The notes beneath the pieces were generated by a model. That model searched no databases. It saw nothing but the letters and a program-made list of their open reading frames with translations, and was not told the DNA's origin. From contig JALLAP010000518.1 of NCBI GenBank assembly GCA_036939355.1, forward strand, positions 1 to 12,240: DNA of 12,240 nt. The letters run 5' to 3'. A program made the translations under genes and the position numbers. Positions 1 through 7,803 of this stretch are shown here, piece after piece. How positions within the stretch are numbered: the stretch's first letter is position 1; each line of letters opens with the position of its first letter. Source of the stretch: Thalassiosira profunda. Taxonomy: Eukaryota; Bacillariophyta; Thalassiosirophyceae; Thalassiosirales; Thalassiosiraceae.

Positions 1-800
1 GTCTCACGGACGAGGCGAAGCGTCATCTCTCTCTATGGATGATGGAGCACGCCCACAACCCCTATCCAACCAGGAAGGAAAAAGATGCGATGATGAAGAC
101 GCTGGGCGTCGTAGACGAGAGAAAGCTAGAGGGTTGGTTCTGCAGAGCGCGGAAGAGGCTCAAAGAGCGCAAAGCCGAGGCCAATCGCCAGAACGCAACG
201 ATCAGCCACGCGAGCACCAACATGTCCAATGGATACACATTGCATCCGGGGCACCGTGCCACTGCGCACAACGCAGCGAACCAGACCCATCAGAGTTCAG
301 CACCAGCACAGAGTTCGGTGCCCGCGCAGGCTGCATCCTCTCCCTTCGCATCTCTCATGAGCGCTGTCACTTCCGAGCTCACTCCTCAACGACAGGCAGA
401 GACAGCATCATCTACACATCAGAGCCAGGGCTTTGCCCCCTCTTCTGGAGATTCTGCGAGCAAATTCCGCAACTTGGGCGAGAGGGAGCAGGCCATTCTC
501 GAGTCGTTTCAAGCGTTGACCCAGGGCTCCCACAGGGCTACTCCCGTCGAGCAGGCGTCTTCCCATCAACAATATTATGGGCACCAGCAAGATTCTTATT
601 ACCCGCAATCGCATCCGCATCCGCAAGGCCACCACACCACTGACTATTCAGCTTATGAGTACCATCAACGCCAGCAGCAAGCTCAAACGGACTACGCTCG
701 CAGCCAGGGTCCCTCCTCCGATGACGTAAATGCCGCCAAACAAGCCGAGGCTTTGGCGCGGTACTATCAGAATATGCAAGGCCACCAGGGGCAGCGTTGA
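1..800 (+). CDS. TALE-type homeodomain protein, 5'-partial
   Basis: Probable nuclear DNA-binding transcription factor. The frame is open from base 3 to the TGA at 798-800, and the true start lies left of the window. Visible residues 1-56 look like a homeodomain of the three-residue-insertion (TALE) class: a first helix around LSLWMMEH, the diagnostic NPYPT loop, a second helix beginning KEKDAMM, and a recognition helix ending GWFCRARKRLKER. Trp48, Phe49, Arg53 and Arg55 of the homeodomain numbering are present. Position 51, almost always Asn, is Arg here, so base recognition may be altered. The remaining ~200 residues are low-complexity and rich in Gln, Ser, His and Ala, as in activation or interaction regions. 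The gene converges on the TPR gene, with 149 bp between stop codons. The family call is firm; targets are unknown. Confidence 0.85.
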   Translation, partial: LTDEAKRHLSLWMMEHAHNPYPTRKEKDAMMKTLGVVDERKLEGWFCRARKRLKERKAEANRQNATISHASTNMSNGYTLHPGHRATAHNAANQTHQSSAPAQSSVPAQAASSPFASLMSAVTSELTPQRQAETASSTHQSQGFAPSSGDSASKFRNLGEREQAILESFQALTQGSHRATPVEQASSHQQYYGHQQDSYYPQSHPHPQGHHTTDYSAYEYHQRQQQAQTDYARSQGPSSDDVNAAKQAEALARYYQNMQGHQGQR

Positions 801-949
801 ATGGCAGCATTCTCATTCGGTGACCTGAAGAGGCCACCATTAGCCCCATCAAATAGCTAAATCCACTGCATTCGATTGAAGATAATGCGATATCAACTAC
901 TGCAACACGTTTTCTATGCATTTAACTGTATGTCTGCCTCTCCAACACT
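801..949. other. Convergent intergenic spacer, genes 1 and 2
   Basis: This 149-bp stretch lies between two facing stop codons and must hold both 3' untranslated regions. It is more AT-rich than the flanking genes. I see no RNA gene, strong hairpin or canonical AATAAA signal in it. Confidence 0.5.
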
Positions 950-3817
950 TCAAGCCGCCGGTGCATGCTCTGGGAACGAGTCCTCCCAAGCGTACACGCG
1001 CCCGCTGACGACGACGTTGTTTGGGCTGAGGCCCGCCTCCTCGTACAACCGGCTAGCCTCATTGAAAGCTTCCATCATGGGCCCGCTCTCCCCGCGTGCC
1101 AAGTGTATGTTGCCAATCTCGTTGAGCGCACGGGCCTGGGCGGCGGGGTCTGGACCTGACCGTTGCTGCTCGGCCTGTGCTTCGTCAGACATCTCCTCTG
1201 CATCAGATCCCGACGATACGCTACGCTCGATGGCGAGCGACTTCCGAAAGCACTCCATCGCTTTCTCCAGGTCACTTGCGGCGCGGTACACCTCTCCCAG
1301 TTTAAATAGCGTCATGGACACGTCTCGATGGCCGTCGCCAAGGACGAGCTTCTCTATCCGAAGGGTCTCGGCATATGCCTCGATTGCCTCTTCATGGCAA
1401 CCTCGCTGCTGGTAGCAAAGAGCAATGTTGTAGAGCACAAAGGCGCAGTCGCGGTGGTCCGGCCCCAGGGAAGTCCGGCGGATGCGGAGCGACTCGGTGA
1501 ACAGTTCGAGCGCCATGGAGAGCACTCCTTTGCGGTAAAGTATGGTCCCAATGTAAACCAACGTCGAGGCGACATCGAGGTGGTCGCTTCCCAGAAGCCT
1601 CCGGCGCATCAGCAGTGCGTCCTGCAGGTGGCGAAGGCTCTTGCACGCGTCGCCGCGCTGGTCGTGAATGAGGCCAATGGTGCTCAACGTCGAAGCAACG
1701 TCCACGTGGTCCTTCCCTGCGTGCTTTTCTTTCAGGATGGCGAGGCAGTCGCTGTACATGGCGGCGGCTTCGTCCCACTCTCCCTTCTGCCGGTGGATCT
1801 CGCCAAGATTGCTCAACGTAACGACAATGTTGGGATGATCGGGCGGCAAGACCCTCCTCTCGATCCGCAGACCGCGTTTGTAGCACCGCAGGGCGTCGTC
1901 CAACCGCTCCTGCTCGAAGTAGAAGTTGCCCATCCTGTTTAAGAGCATGGCGATCTCCGAGTGATGCTCGCCCAGCGCTGCCTTTCCCGCGCACAGGCTG
2001 GCCTCGTACAGCTCCAGGGCTTTGGCGTTCTCGCCTCGTTCCTGATGAATTTGTGCGATGCCACTGAGAACAACGGCGACATCTCTGTGGGCGTGCCCAA
2101 ACTTCATCAGTGCCACCCGCAGAAACTCGTTGTACAGCTCGGACGCGCGGCCCAGCTCACCCTTTTGATGGAACGACTGGCCTGCGTTGAAAGCGGTCGC
2201 CGCGTAGTCGAGGTTGTCCGATCCCAGTATCGTTCGGCGGATCCGCAACGCGTTCTCATAATATCCCAGAGCCAGATCGAACTCGTCATGTTGGACGTGG
2301 ATCCGGCCAATGTTGTTGAGCACTGTGGCCACTTCCACATGATTTGGACCGAGGACCTCGATGCGCGAAGCCAGCGATTGCTGGAACAGCTCCATAGCCC
2401 TGGCAGTGGATCCGCCTGTCTCTGTGTCGCTCGATGTCTCGCCAGTTGTATCAGCCGCGTCGTCCGACGGCGAGTTGGCGTCGTGGTAGTGCAGCACGCC
2501 CAGGCAGTTCAACGCAGCGGCCACGTGGGGATGCCGATCGCCGTACATGGCTCGCGAAAGTCGCAGCGCTCTATTGTAGGTTTCAAGGGCTGGTCCGATA
2601 TCGCCACGCCGGTACTGTAGCGAGCCAATGTTGTGCAGGACGGGTATCACCACAGGATGCCGGCTGAGCATGTTTTCCAGGTGCGATTCCACCGAGACAG
2701 CGTTCCATCCCGCAAGGGCGTCGAGCGCGTGATCGTAGCATTTGGACGCGGCATCCAGCTCTCCTCTCCGGCGGTGGACCTGTCCGACATTGAAGAGCAA
2801 CGTTGCTTCGATGGCCGGGCTCACAGAGTTGGACGGCGCATCCCAAAGGGACGCCGGATCAATGGATTCCAGCCCCGGGAACGAATGCATGCCCTCGTCG
2901 AAGTCCATGCGCTGGTACTGGTACCGATACGACGTCCGCGAAATGTCCTCCTTCTCTTGAAACTGCTGACTGGCTGTGCAGTCTAAGCTTCCCGTGCGCC
3001 GGACGCACTTCGCCGCCCGCTGCTCCGTCGAGCTTGTGCGATCAGTGAACGAGCTGGACATTCCACTTTGGGAGAGGTACAGCGCCATCTTGGCCGCTCT
3101 ATTGCTCGGAACATTGGCCGAACTGGAAAGGGCCGGACCACTTCGGACGGAAGCAAGCGCATTGGCCAGGTAGCACCGCGTCCACTCGGCCTCGTGCAAC
3201 GCGTCCGATACCGATGCGTCGACAGTACCAGCATTGTAGCGATCGAGGGCCAGTTGGTTCAGGAGAAGGATGCGTTGCATTGCCCGATACGCACGGTCAC
3301 TTGGGTGTGCCTCAGTTGAAATGTATGCAGCGGCAGCAGACAGTTGGTACTGATGAAATGCTGACTGCAAGGGAGTTGCTTCGTAGTGAGGCGGAACGGC
3401 GTCCGTTGCAACTTGAGGAGCGAAGGGAGAATAGCTGTCCGCTTCCAATGCCACGCAGACCTGGGCGTCGAGCGAGCACAGATCGTCCTCGTCGACGTCC
3501 ATCTCCGCGCCCTCATCCTTGGAGAGGGCGCTGAGGTTGCTGATCCGTCGTGTGGGGCCCTCGGAGGATCTCTTGGAGGGACCGTCCAGTTCTACGTCTA
3601 CCGTCGCGTCTTGGGATACCTTGGAGGGGCCGCCGCAACCATCTTGGCTCTCGGGCTTGGCTTGGGCGCCGACGCCGAGGGAGGGCGACGGCCCTCGCAC
3701 GACGACGTTGCTGTCGGGGAGGAAGGAGGTGCCGCCGCTGTCATGGCGAGAGATGCCGCGGCAGGGGGGCGCGGGGAAGCCGGGCGCGCTGGGCGCGTGC
3801 TGCGGCGAGGTCGTCAT
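950..3817 (-). CDS. Kinesin-light-chain-like TPR repeat protein
   Basis: Scaffold-type protein of about 955 residues with unknown partners. From about residue 335 it has some 13 tetratricopeptide repeats. Most have the 42-residue period and the LG-P/S-DH linker typical of kinesin-light-chain-like (TPR_10/TPR_12) arrays. The first ~330 residues are Pro/Ser-rich with an acidic patch (EMDVDEDD) and look partly disordered. The third repeat carries an extra acidic Ser/Thr-rich loop of about 24 residues, and an acidic linker precedes the last repeat. I placed the start at the ATG at 3815-3817 (MTTSPQ..., G at -3); the frame extends to 3883 only through a TTG. The stop is TGA at 950-952. I saw no kinesin-binding coiled coil, catalytic domain or NB-ARC domain, so the light-chain label describes repeat type, not motor function. 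No intron is needed. Confidence 0.87.
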   Translation of the reverse strand: MTTSPQHAPSAPGFPAPPCRGISRHDSGGTSFLPDSNVVVRGPSPSLGVGAQAKPESQDGCGGPSKVSQDATVDVELDGPSKRSSEGPTRRISNLSALSKDEGAEMDVDEDDLCSLDAQVCVALEADSYSPFAPQVATDAVPPHYEATPLQSAFHQYQLSAAAAYISTEAHPSDRAYRAMQRILLLNQLALDRYNAGTVDASVSDALHEAEWTRCYLANALASVRSGPALSSSANVPSNRAAKMALYLSQSGMSSSFTDRTSSTEQRAAKCVRRTGSLDCTASQQFQEKEDISRTSYRYQYQRMDFDEGMHSFPGLESIDPASLWDAPSNSVSPAIEATLLFNVGQVHRRRGELDAASKCYDHALDALAGWNAVSVESHLENMLSRHPVVIPVLHNIGSLQYRRGDIGPALETYNRALRLSRAMYGDRHPHVAAALNCLGVLHYHDANSPSDDAADTTGETSSDTETGGSTARAMELFQQSLASRIEVLGPNHVEVATVLNNIGRIHVQHDEFDLALGYYENALRIRRTILGSDNLDYAATAFNAGQSFHQKGELGRASELYNEFLRVALMKFGHAHRDVAVVLSGIAQIHQERGENAKALELYEASLCAGKAALGEHHSEIAMLLNRMGNFYFEQERLDDALRCYKRGLRIERRVLPPDHPNIVVTLSNLGEIHRQKGEWDEAAAMYSDCLAILKEKHAGKDHVDVASTLSTIGLIHDQRGDACKSLRHLQDALLMRRRLLGSDHLDVASTLVYIGTILYRKGVLSMALELFTESLRIRRTSLGPDHRDCAFVLYNIALCYQQRGCHEEAIEAYAETLRIEKLVLGDGHRDVSMTLFKLGEVYRAASDLEKAMECFRKSLAIERSVSSGSDAEEMSDEAQAEQQRSGPDPAAQARALNEIGNIHLARGESGPMMEAFNEASRLYEEAGLSPNNVVVSGRVYAWEDSFPEHAPAA

Positions 3818-4436
3818 TGCTGGCGTAGGCGGTGGTTGAGAGGCGCGCTTGCAGGGATGCTCGAGGATACCGACGGCGAGCAAGATACCGTGAAGGCCCG
3901 ACGAATGCAGACAACCATTGCAAACGAATCGAACCGTACGAGCTCGCTACCAACCCATTGACGTGGTTGGTGGTGATGTGATCGATTTTGTGAGGGCACC
4001 GATCGATGGACAACAATCTTGCGAAATCAGGACCAAAGCAACAGGGTTCGTGAGCAAGTCGGTGCATGCAACTTTGGCTCGACAAACCGACGACATGCAA
4101 ACGACTGGCAAGCCGGATTGTGCCTTTCTGCTCACAGTTCGACTTGCGTCGCGGTTGCAAATGTCGTGGGTTCAATTATCAACGTCGGACTTCATACAAT
4201 TATCTTAACCGTCTCAATTGATAACCGGTCCATGTCGTATCAAAACGAGCCCAACAGATATGTATAGGTTCTTGCGAACGCGTTGGGCCTCTTTGGGCCG
4301 CAAAGCAAGCAACTGAAGCCAGGGAAGTCATTTTCTCCCATCACGTTTGATGCGACATGAAAAGGGGTGGGGAGGTGGTTGACTCCCTCCGTTCCCAACA
4401 ATCTGCCAGCGTCTTCCACTTTGCAGCAACTTTCGC

Positions 4437-4452
4437 TGACGCAAGCTGACGT
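4437..4452 (+). promoter_or_regulatory. Paired TGACG motifs (CCRE/CRE-like)
   Basis: TGACGC at 4437-4442 and TGACGT at 4447-4452 lie in the same orientation, exactly 10 bp apart, inside a repeated GCTGACG. They end about 90 bp before the ATG of the plastid-targeted gene. The two hexamers match two of the CO2/cAMP-responsive elements described for the Phaeodactylum plastid carbonic anhydrase promoter, which are read by bZIP factors. Function here is inferred from motif, spacing and position only. Confidence 0.4.
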
Positions 4453-4464
4453 TTTGCGTTTTGC
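4451..4464 (+). repeat. Tandem 7-bp repeat GTTTTGC x2
   Basis: GTTTTGC occurs twice back to back (4451-4457 and 4458-4464), directly after the TGACG pair and 80 bp before the plastid gene. It may be part of the core promoter or chance slippage. No known factor is assigned. Confidence 0.4.
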
Positions 4465-4543
4465 TTGCCAGCACAATGTTGGCCGCCGCGGAAGCGCCTC
4501 GCCCCCTCACACGCTCATAACAACGCCGCACCCACTGCCCACC

Positions 4544-4885
4544 ATGATCTCCCGGACCGCCCTCTCCTCGGCCCTCGCGGCCGTCTGCCTCGCCATCCTG
4601 GCCCTCGGCGGCGCCGACGCCTTCACCACGCGCTCGGTCCAATCCAGAGCTTCCCTCAGTGCACCCGAGAGCAGCCGGACCGCCCTCGGCCAATGGGGCA
4701 AGAAAAAGGAGGAGGAGGACCTGTCCTTCATCGAGACGCGGGATTTGACGCGGGAGGAAATGCTCGAGATCAACCGAAAAAACGAGGAGGTGATGAACCG
4801 GGAATTGCAGGCCATGACGGGCATCAGCGTGCTCTTCTCGATCCCGATCCTGTACCTCTGCTGGGTGGCGTTCTTCGCCGAGTAA
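4544..4885 (+). CDS. Plastid-targeted small single-helix membrane protein
   Basis: Predicted 113-residue precursor imported into a complex (secondary) plastid. Residues 1-26 form a signal peptide: Arg4, a hydrophobic core near 10-21, and GGADA before the cut. Cleavage between Ala26 and Phe27 gives the ASAFAP-type ADA-FTT junction. Residues 27 to about 48 are rich in Ser, Arg and Thr, like a transit peptide. The mature part, about 65 residues, has a charged stretch (KKKEEED), an amphipathic Glu/Arg region, and one hydrophobic helix at about 93-111 ending FFAE. Just before the helix is a segment with Glu82, Asn85, Ala90-Met91 and Gly93, reminiscent of but not matching the chlorophyll-binding motif of LHC-type helices. 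The start is the ATG in ACCATG; the frame is open upstream to 4367, but that would hide the presequence. Targeting is well supported. Function is unknown; a small thylakoid or envelope subunit is an inference. Confidence 0.82.
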   Translation: MISRTALSSALAAVCLAILALGGADAFTTRSVQSRASLSAPESSRTALGQWGKKKEEEDLSFIETRDLTREEMLEINRKNEEVMNRELQAMTGISVLFSIPILYLCWVAFFAE

Positions 4886-4956
4886 AATGGGGATACGAAG
4901 AATGCGCGGGGATATGAGGTGGATGTCGGCGCTACCATTTGCAATACTTGGGTTCG

Positions 4957-4989
4957 TGGAGGTGGACTCTGATGCAAGATGCACCTCCA
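4957..4989. repeat. 8-bp inverted repeat, 17-nt loop
   Basis: TGGAGGTG at 4957-4964 is exactly complementary to CACCTCCA at 4982-4989, so either strand's RNA could form a short GC-rich hairpin. It begins 71 nt after the TAA of the plastid gene, within its likely 3' untranslated region. Possible roles are 3'-end formation or RNA stability, not shown by sequence alone. Confidence 0.5.
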
Positions 4990-5005
4990 TCTCGAAAGAT
5001 ATGGG

Positions 5006-5053
5006 AGGAGTTTGGGGAGCAGGGTGCATGCACTTTGCAATCTGCAAACTCCT
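5006..5053. repeat. 9-bp inverted repeat, 30-nt loop
   Basis: AGGAGTTTG at 5006-5014 is exactly complementary to CAAACTCCT at 5045-5053. The loop contains the self-complementary GTGCATGCAC at 5024-5033, so a nested fold is possible. It follows the first inverted repeat by only 16 bp. Confidence 0.5.
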
Positions 5054-5208
5054 TTTGCAGAAATGAACGCCACAAACAAGACAAGCGTGGTGCATACGAG
5101 AGATGGCGGTTTTTATCCTCGGACCTCGTTCAGGAAACAGTAAGGAAAGGATAAGAATACCGGGTGGGAGAGAAGTGTCAGCAGCTTGGATTTACCTACC
5201 GTGTGGAG

Positions 5209-7467
5209 CTATGATACTTGCGGGGGCTCTCCACTCTCTGCATCATGTTTCGTGTAGCCTGGCAAAGTCGTCTTCAAGTTGTACTCCACTCGGCTCCCCA
5301 CCAGGTCCAACAGCGGTTGCAAAAATTCCTCGTACCGCTTCCATCCCTTGAAATGATGAGAGTACATTCCTTTCCGGACCTGCGTCGTCGACAGGGTGTT
5401 CACCGCGTGCTTCTTCTTGTGAAAGTCCAACACCGTCGGATCCCACGGAACGCCGACCGCCTCGATTATCTTTGGCGCCACGTTGGGCAGGTCTGTCACC
5501 ATATCTTCGTACCTCACGTGCGTGACTCTGCCCGGAAGCACCTTATCCCAGTGCTCCATGATGTCGCGGTAGTTGTGGTATAGCCGCGCCAAGCCACGGA
5601 ATTCGGAAGTGTAATCCAACCCTCCCGGAGGAAAGTCGTGCTTGAACGCCGAGAAGACGCTGTCCATCGGCTCTCGTGCCACGTGCAGGATCAGCGCATT
5701 GGGAAAGAGGAGGTGGATGAACCCGACGTTCATGTAGTTGGTGAGCATTTTGTCAGCGAATCGAGTCGGATCGGGCTGATCGTCCTTCGACTGCCCACCC
5801 TCCTCGTCTTCGTTGTGCATGTTGGCATCGATCACCTCCCATCTCGACTTCATATCGGCCACCACATCATCAGCCAGCTTCTTCACTGTCTGATGCAACA
5901 CTCTCGGATCTCCGGCCATGCTCGCCGACACGATCTCATTCCTGATAGTATCCAACCGCCCGTTGAAGACCGAGTCTTCTCCCGTTCCAACGATCAGAGG
6001 GTGGGCGTCCAATATCCTCTCCAAGAGGGTCGATCCGGATCGAACGAATCCAATGATGAAAATGGGCGTGCGAGTCTTGGAGCCGATGCCCTCCGGGAAG
6101 AAGGTAGGTGTGAAGACCGACTTGACCCTTTCCACTCGTTCCTTCTCCATCGCGTCATCAAATGGAGCCACGGCGGACATTTTGTATTCGTTTCCCATTG
6201 AGAGATGCTTCCATGCCTCTGCCGTATTCTTTGATTTGATGTCGTGGTAGGCGAAGAGGGCCAAGTGCATGCGCTTCAGACCATCCGCATAGTGCTTCAT
6301 GCCGCCGGCGTTGCCTGCCAATTTGACTTGCTCGTATGCCTCCTTTTGCCGTGGCAATTCTGTGTCCAGAAGAGTCACCAAGAACTCCCAGCCCACCTCC
6401 ACCGCGTCCTCCTTGGCGGCCAACACCTTCGCCAGACCCGTCACAGCATCGATGAAGATTCGCTCGGTGTCCTTCTCCAACACGCGCACGTAATCTTTTC
6501 CGGCCTCCTCGTACTTTCCAAGAATGACTAGCGACTGCGCCCGATACGTGAGAGCGTCCAGATAGTTCTCATCGTAAGCAAGGCACGCCTCGTACGATTG
6601 CACCGCCCGCTCGAACATGTTTGACATGAAATAGACCTTCCCTAGATTGGTGTGGGCCGCGCACAGCATTCCCTCGGTCGATTTGGCGTCGTAATCCACG
6701 AATAGCTCCCGGTTGAGGCCTGTGTAGCCGCTCTCCATTCCGCCGAGTGCCACGTTGACATCCCTCACCGCGTCTCCCTTTGCAATCTTCTTCCTCCGCA
6801 CATCCTCCAGCAAAGAAATTGCGCGGGAATACACCTCTATGGCCTCCATCTGGTGCGTGCCCCCGTCGTGGATTGTTACATCTCGGTGTCTCAAGAAGTC
6901 GGCGTAGCGGACGGCCGCCAGCCATTCCGAGGGGGTGCCCCGCGATGCATCGTATTGTGCTTTCAGTTGTTGGATTTGTGCTTCCATCTGCTGGTAGAGG
7001 GGACTGGACTGCGGCCCCGTCGGCGTGCTGCTGGGCTGCTTGGAAGATTGCAAAGGTGCCTGCTTCTTCCTCCTCTCGATTGCAGCCTGAACCTCGCTCT
7101 CGTATTTGGAATTGGACGCCGTTGGCAACGATGATGGCTTTGCCGACTCTCCACTATTGCCCGATGGCAAAGGCGACGGTCGCGCCAATAGCGATACAAA
7201 CGATTCGTACATTTCGCCTCCATTCGACGCGATGATTAGGAGCGCCATCGGCAGCGCGAAATGGAGCAGGAACAGGGGCCACGTCGAAGGGCGAGGCGAT
7301 GTTTGGTGCATGTCGTCAGGTGCACCATCACTCGGCCTCTGGTTTTGGGCGCCATTTTGGCCGCCCTGCGGCGGACGCCGCCGAGACGACGGACCTCCAG
7401 CGGCGCCGCCCCGGCCTGCTGGCGAGGAGGACGGCCCGCCTCGGCCGTCGGCGGAGGAGGCGACCAT
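5209..7467 (-). CDS. TPR-sulfotransferase, type II membrane protein
   Basis: Predicted 752-residue enzyme moving sulfate from PAPS to a protein or glycan, probably in the Golgi lumen. Residues 1-60 are Gly/Ser/Arg-rich and basic. One hydrophobic segment at about 61-81 fits a signal anchor, putting the rest in the lumen. A Gln-rich coil lies near 157-172 and at least two TPR units at about 267-333. The catalytic domain (Sulfotransfer_3-like) spans about 465-722. Its 5'-phosphosulfate loop is GFVRSGSTLLERILDAHP at 473-490. The 3'-phosphate site is HVAREPMDSVFSAF, with Arg598 and Ser606 at the expected eight-residue spacing. The tail with QVRKGMYSHHFKGWKRYEEF matches the end of TPR-linked sulfotransferases and may contact nucleotide or substrate. 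The start is ATG at 7465-7467 with A at -3. The substrate cannot be read from sequence; tyrosyl-protein or polysaccharide sulfation are both possible. Confidence 0.88.
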   Translation of the reverse strand: MVASSADGRGGPSSSPAGRGGAAGGPSSRRRPPQGGQNGAQNQRPSDGAPDDMHQTSPRPSTWPLFLLHFALPMALLIIASNGGEMYESFVSLLARPSPLPSGNSGESAKPSSLPTASNSKYESEVQAAIERRKKQAPLQSSKQPSSTPTGPQSSPLYQQMEAQIQQLKAQYDASRGTPSEWLAAVRYADFLRHRDVTIHDGGTHQMEAIEVYSRAISLLEDVRRKKIAKGDAVRDVNVALGGMESGYTGLNRELFVDYDAKSTEGMLCAAHTNLGKVYFMSNMFERAVQSYEACLAYDENYLDALTYRAQSLVILGKYEEAGKDYVRVLEKDTERIFIDAVTGLAKVLAAKEDAVEVGWEFLVTLLDTELPRQKEAYEQVKLAGNAGGMKHYADGLKRMHLALFAYHDIKSKNTAEAWKHLSMGNEYKMSAVAPFDDAMEKERVERVKSVFTPTFFPEGIGSKTRTPIFIIGFVRSGSTLLERILDAHPLIVGTGEDSVFNGRLDTIRNEIVSASMAGDPRVLHQTVKKLADDVVADMKSRWEVIDANMHNEDEEGGQSKDDQPDPTRFADKMLTNYMNVGFIHLLFPNALILHVAREPMDSVFSAFKHDFPPGGLDYTSEFRGLARLYHNYRDIMEHWDKVLPGRVTHVRYEDMVTDLPNVAPKIIEAVGVPWDPTVLDFHKKKHAVNTLSTTQVRKGMYSHHFKGWKRYEEFLQPLLDLVGSRVEYNLKTTLPGYTKHDAESGEPPQVS

Positions 7468-7803
7468 CGTGAGGAGCCCTAACTAGAGGAGTGGTCGTCC
7501 ACGTAGATACGTGGATACGTCATAGAATTTTCCCGTACCTACGTCGCACGCATTCCAAGTTGTTGCAAAACGCGGCGCGGCCAACCTCTCGCTCTCCCCG
7601 CCCTCTGCCGCCCACCTGGTAGGCAGCGGCTAGTACTCGGCCGCGCGCAGTGAATTTCCGTGCCGTTGCAGCCCGTGGGTTGGACCTGCCCGCCAAACGC
7701 GTCTCGGAGGTCGCCCGGCCTCATCTCCGTCATTGGTTAGTGGTGCACGTGTTGCAAGTCTCCTACCATACCCGTGCCTGCGCCAAGCCTTTTATACATC
7801 ACG
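7468..7803. promoter_or_regulatory. Divergent spacer, sulfotransferase and RING-MYND genes
   Basis: This 336-bp region holds both start regions. It contains an ACGT-rich palindrome close to the sulfotransferase start, an inverted CCAAT (ATTGG at 7732-7736), and a CACGTG hexamer at 7746-7751 near the RING-MYND start. A TATA-like TTTTATACAT at about 7790 is too close to the ATG at 7804 to act as its TATA box. The open frames within show no recognisable domain. Confidence 0.5.
7498..7522. promoter_or_regulatory. ACGT palindrome plus ACGTCA motif
   Basis: TCCACGTA (7498-7505) and TACGTGGA (7508-7515) form a perfect inverted repeat with a 2-nt spacer. ACGTCA follows at 7517-7522 through a GATACGT repeat. 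ACGT cores are typical bZIP sites, and ACGTCA matches one CO2/cAMP-responsive element reported in Phaeodactylum. It lies 31 bp before the sulfotransferase ATG, so it may be in that gene's 5' untranslated region. Function is inferred. Confidence 0.4.

Larger units (their letters stand above)
3818..4543. promoter_or_regulatory. Divergent spacer, probable two-way promoter
   Basis: This 726-bp region separates the start of the TPR gene (minus) from the start of the plastid-protein gene (plus). Its short open frames show no domain and no coherent codon pattern. It should hold both promoters and 5' untranslated regions. The clearest motifs sit about 100 bp before the plastid gene and are listed separately. 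No TATA box can be assigned securely. Confidence 0.5.
4886..5208. other. Convergent spacer with two inverted repeats
   Basis: This 323-bp region lies between the TAA of the plastid-protein gene and the TAG of the sulfotransferase gene. Apart from the two inverted repeats listed separately, I see no gene. It should contain both 3' untranslated regions. Confidence 0.5.

Noticed and set aside
1961..2620. 219-residue open frame on the plus strand opposite the TPR gene
   Set aside because: It lies antisense to a well-supported TPR array and shows no domain; its openness follows from the GC-rich codon use of the real gene.
3818..3883. N-terminal extension of the TPR protein
   Set aside because: It depends on a TTG start; the ATG at 3817 has a better context. 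An upstream exon cannot be excluded without RNA data.
3884..4436. Possible small gene or tRNA in the longest spacer
   Set aside because: The open frames are short, overlap on both strands and lack any motif; I could not form a cloverleaf by eye.
4367..4543. 59-residue extension of the plastid protein
   Set aside because: It would bury the signal peptide and ASAFAP-type site and places the TGACG promoter motifs inside coding sequence.
7790..7800. TATA-like TTTTATACATC before the RING-MYND gene
   Set aside because: It is only a few bases from the ATG, too close to position transcription upstream of that start.
7774..7803. Ten-residue extension of the RING-MYND protein
   Set aside because: It would start at GTG; the ATG at 7804 is the natural first start codon.
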